Assembly: GCA_000416085.1 (NCBI GenBank)
Contig: KE356579.1
Location: forward strand, 2,856,195 to 2,863,093
Direction: 5' to 3'
Length of the DNA stretch: 6,899 nt
Source of the DNA: a halophilic archaeon J07HX64
GTDB taxonomy: Archaea > Halobacteriota > Halobacteria > Halobacteriales > Haloarculaceae
Each line of letters begins with the position of its first letter. Position 1 is the first letter of the stretch. Positions 5,710 to 6,899 of this stretch are shown here, piece after piece. A program made the position numbers and the translations under genes. The notes beneath the pieces were generated by a model. It saw only the letters and a list, made by a program, of their open reading frames with translations. It searched no databases and was not told the origin of the DNA.

Positions 5710-6675
5710 CTATATCTCCTCGCTAACGTCGAACACGACAAAGTACACCGCCGTGATTGTTAGTGTGATGACGAGCAGCACCACCGCCGTTGCGGAGGCC
5801 AGCCCCATCTGGTAGCTGTCGAAGCCGGTCTTGTACATCGCAAGCGCGATCACCTCTGTTGCCCGCCCGGGACCGCCGTCTGTTAGTGCGAAGATGAGGT
5901 CGAAGGAGTTCAGTGAGTAGATCGTCACGAGAATCGTCACGACGAACATAACAGGTTTGAGCTGTGGGAGTGTGACGTGACGGAACCGTGCGAGCGGACC
6001 CGCACCGTCGACCTTTGCGGCCCGGTACAGCTGGTCCGGCACCCGCTTGAGCCCGGCGTAGAACATTATCATCGAGAACGCGGTCCCACGCCAGGCGCCG
6101 GCGATTATCACCGAGATGACTGCCATATCCGGGTCCGAACGGAACGGAACGATATCGAGCCCCAACTGTCCGAGCCCGTTGTTGAGGACACCGACGTTCG
6201 TCTCGAGCAGCATTATCTTCCAGACCAGACCGATTATGATCCCCGGGATGATCCACGCGCTGAGCACCACCACACGGGTCACGAGCGGGCCGCGGAGCCC
6301 GCGCCTGACACCGTAGTCGATCGCCACCGCGAGCCCCAGCCCCAGAGCGAGCTGGAGGATGATGCTCGAGGCAGAGTAGATTGCGGTCACACTGAGCGTC
6401 GATCTGAATCGTTCGCTGTTGAACAGCTGACGGTAGTTCTCCAGCCAGACGTACGACTCCCCCTGGGTGAGCTGGCTCGCGTCGGTGAGACTCATCCGGA
6501 AGACCTCGAACATCGGGTACAGCTGGAACACAGCTATGAACAGCACGGCCGGAAGCAGCCAGAACAACGGTCTGGAGACGACTCTGTCGACGATATCACC
6601 GACCGTCGAACGGCTCACGGTCCGGCGGATGCGCCCTCCGAGCGAGGAGTCCTCGATTGTCCGTTCAGTAGCCAT
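5710..6675 (-). CDS. Carbohydrate ABC transporter permease, MalF type (CUT1)
   Basis: This is the first transmembrane subunit of the importer. From the ATG at 6675 (MATERT) it has 321 residues; an upstream in-frame ATG at 6693 would add six residues and deepen the overlap with the binding-protein gene, so 6675 is preferred. A 35-residue cytoplasmic N-terminus precedes the first helix (PLFWLLPAVLFIAVFQLYP, 36-54). Further helices lie near 97-119, 132-152, 184-205, 240-262 and 292-314. The EAA loop is at 216-243 (LYRAAKVDGAG, G224, ending TLPQLKPV). LTDGGPG (264-270) is a well-known MalF/UgpA-type signature. The protein ends in a TAG that abuts the next start. Family and role are clear, the substrate is not. 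Confidence 0.95.
   Translation of the reverse strand: MATERTIEDSSLGGRIRRTVSRSTVGDIVDRVVSRPLFWLLPAVLFIAVFQLYPMFEVFRMSLTDASQLTQGESYVWLENYRQLFNSERFRSTLSVTAIYSASSIILQLALGLGLAVAIDYGVRRGLRGPLVTRVVVLSAWIIPGIIIGLVWKIMLLETNVGVLNNGLGQLGLDIVPFRSDPDMAVISVIIAGAWRGTAFSMIMFYAGLKRVPDQLYRAAKVDGAGPLARFRHVTLPQLKPVMFVVTILVTIYSLNSFDLIFALTDGGPGRATEVIALAMYKTGFDSYQMGLASATAVVLLVITLTITAVYFVVFDVSEEI
5716..5721 (-). promoter_or_regulatory. Ribosome binding site (GAGGAG) for the MalG-type permease
   Basis: GAGGAG on the minus strand ends six bases before the ATG at 5709 and also encodes the final Glu-Glu of the MalF-type protein. It supports this start and re-initiation at the TAG-ATG junction. Confidence 0.6.
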
Positions 6676-6899
6676 AGTCCGAACCGCTACCATCGCCGTC
6701 GTATGCGTTGTTGATATTGGTGAGCATCGTATCGACTGCGCTCTCGGGTGAGGACTGTCCGGTGAACACCCGTTCCTTTGCGGTCACCCACTCCGCCTCG
6801 ATCGCCTGTGAGTAGATTGGGGCGCTGGGTCGGGCCACACCGTTGTCCAGGAACTCGCGGAACTGGTCCTGGAAGCGGAACGTATCACTCGAGAACAGG
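6665..6899 (-). CDS. Extracellular solute-binding protein of the sugar ABC importer (C-terminal 77 residues only)
   Basis: The minus strand is open from the window edge to a TGA at 6667-6665. The 77 visible residues include VARPSAPIYSQAIEAEWVTA, then KERVFTGQSSPESAVDTML. This is the end typical of family 1 sugar-binding proteins (ARP-x-P-x-Y, a helix, then a GQ-SPE-A-x helix). The chain finishes with a short Gly/Ser/Asp/Tyr tail, DGDGSGSDYGY. It overlaps the MalF-type start at 6675 by 11 bases. The position at the head of a permease-permease-ATPase cluster matches the standard CUT1 order. The signal peptide, lipobox and ligand-binding lobes are outside the window, so the ligand cannot be inferred. 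In haloarchaea such proteins are usually lipoproteins at the outer face of the membrane. Confidence 0.85.
   Translation of the reverse strand, partial: LFSSDTFRFQDQFREFLDNGVARPSAPIYSQAIEAEWVTAKERVFTGQSSPESAVDTMLTNINNAYDGDGSGSDYGY

Noticed and set aside
5977..6714. Plus-strand 245-codon frame opposite the MalF-type permease
   Set aside because: It is antisense to a well-supported membrane protein. The composition is the complement pattern of hydrophobic codons (Glu, His, Asp, Arg-rich), with no known motif.

Overview
The window looks like chromosomal DNA from a haloarchaeon (class Halobacteria). It is GC-rich and the predicted proteins are strongly acidic (many Asp and Glu). Two genes start with TATA-like elements about 26-28 nt before the start codon, as expected for leaderless haloarchaeal transcripts. 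An AN1-zinc-finger rhomboid is also typical of this group. No genus can be assigned from what is visible.

Left half, plus strand (1-3508): (i) a rhomboid intramembrane serine protease whose 5' end is cut by the window edge and whose N-terminal zinc finger appears disrupted by small indels; (ii) endonuclease V, overlapping the rhomboid stop by one base; (iii) a short-chain dehydrogenase/reductase with its own promoter; (iv) a poorly characterised protein with a RuvC/YqgF-like RNase H-fold domain and its own promoter. Endonuclease V and the RuvC/YqgF-like protein both belong to the RNase H-fold superfamily. A nucleic-acid maintenance theme is possible but not shown.

Right half, minus strand (3675-6899 and beyond): a CUT1-type carbohydrate ABC importer operon. 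In transcription order it encodes the substrate-binding protein (only the last 77 residues are in the window), a MalF-type permease, a MalG-type permease and a MalK/UgpC/MsmX-type ATPase. The genes overlap, abut or are separated by only 7 nt, so they are very likely co-transcribed and translationally coupled. The substrate cannot be read from the sequence.

The two halves converge on a 166-nt intergenic region (3509-3674) that holds an imperfect hairpin but no gene. There is no CRISPR array, tRNA, rRNA or insertion sequence in the window. I see no clear undescribed multi-gene system. The best leads are the damaged zinc finger of the rhomboid, the two-domain RuvC/YqgF-like protein, and two short odd palindromes placed identically just after the TATA elements of genes iii and iv.
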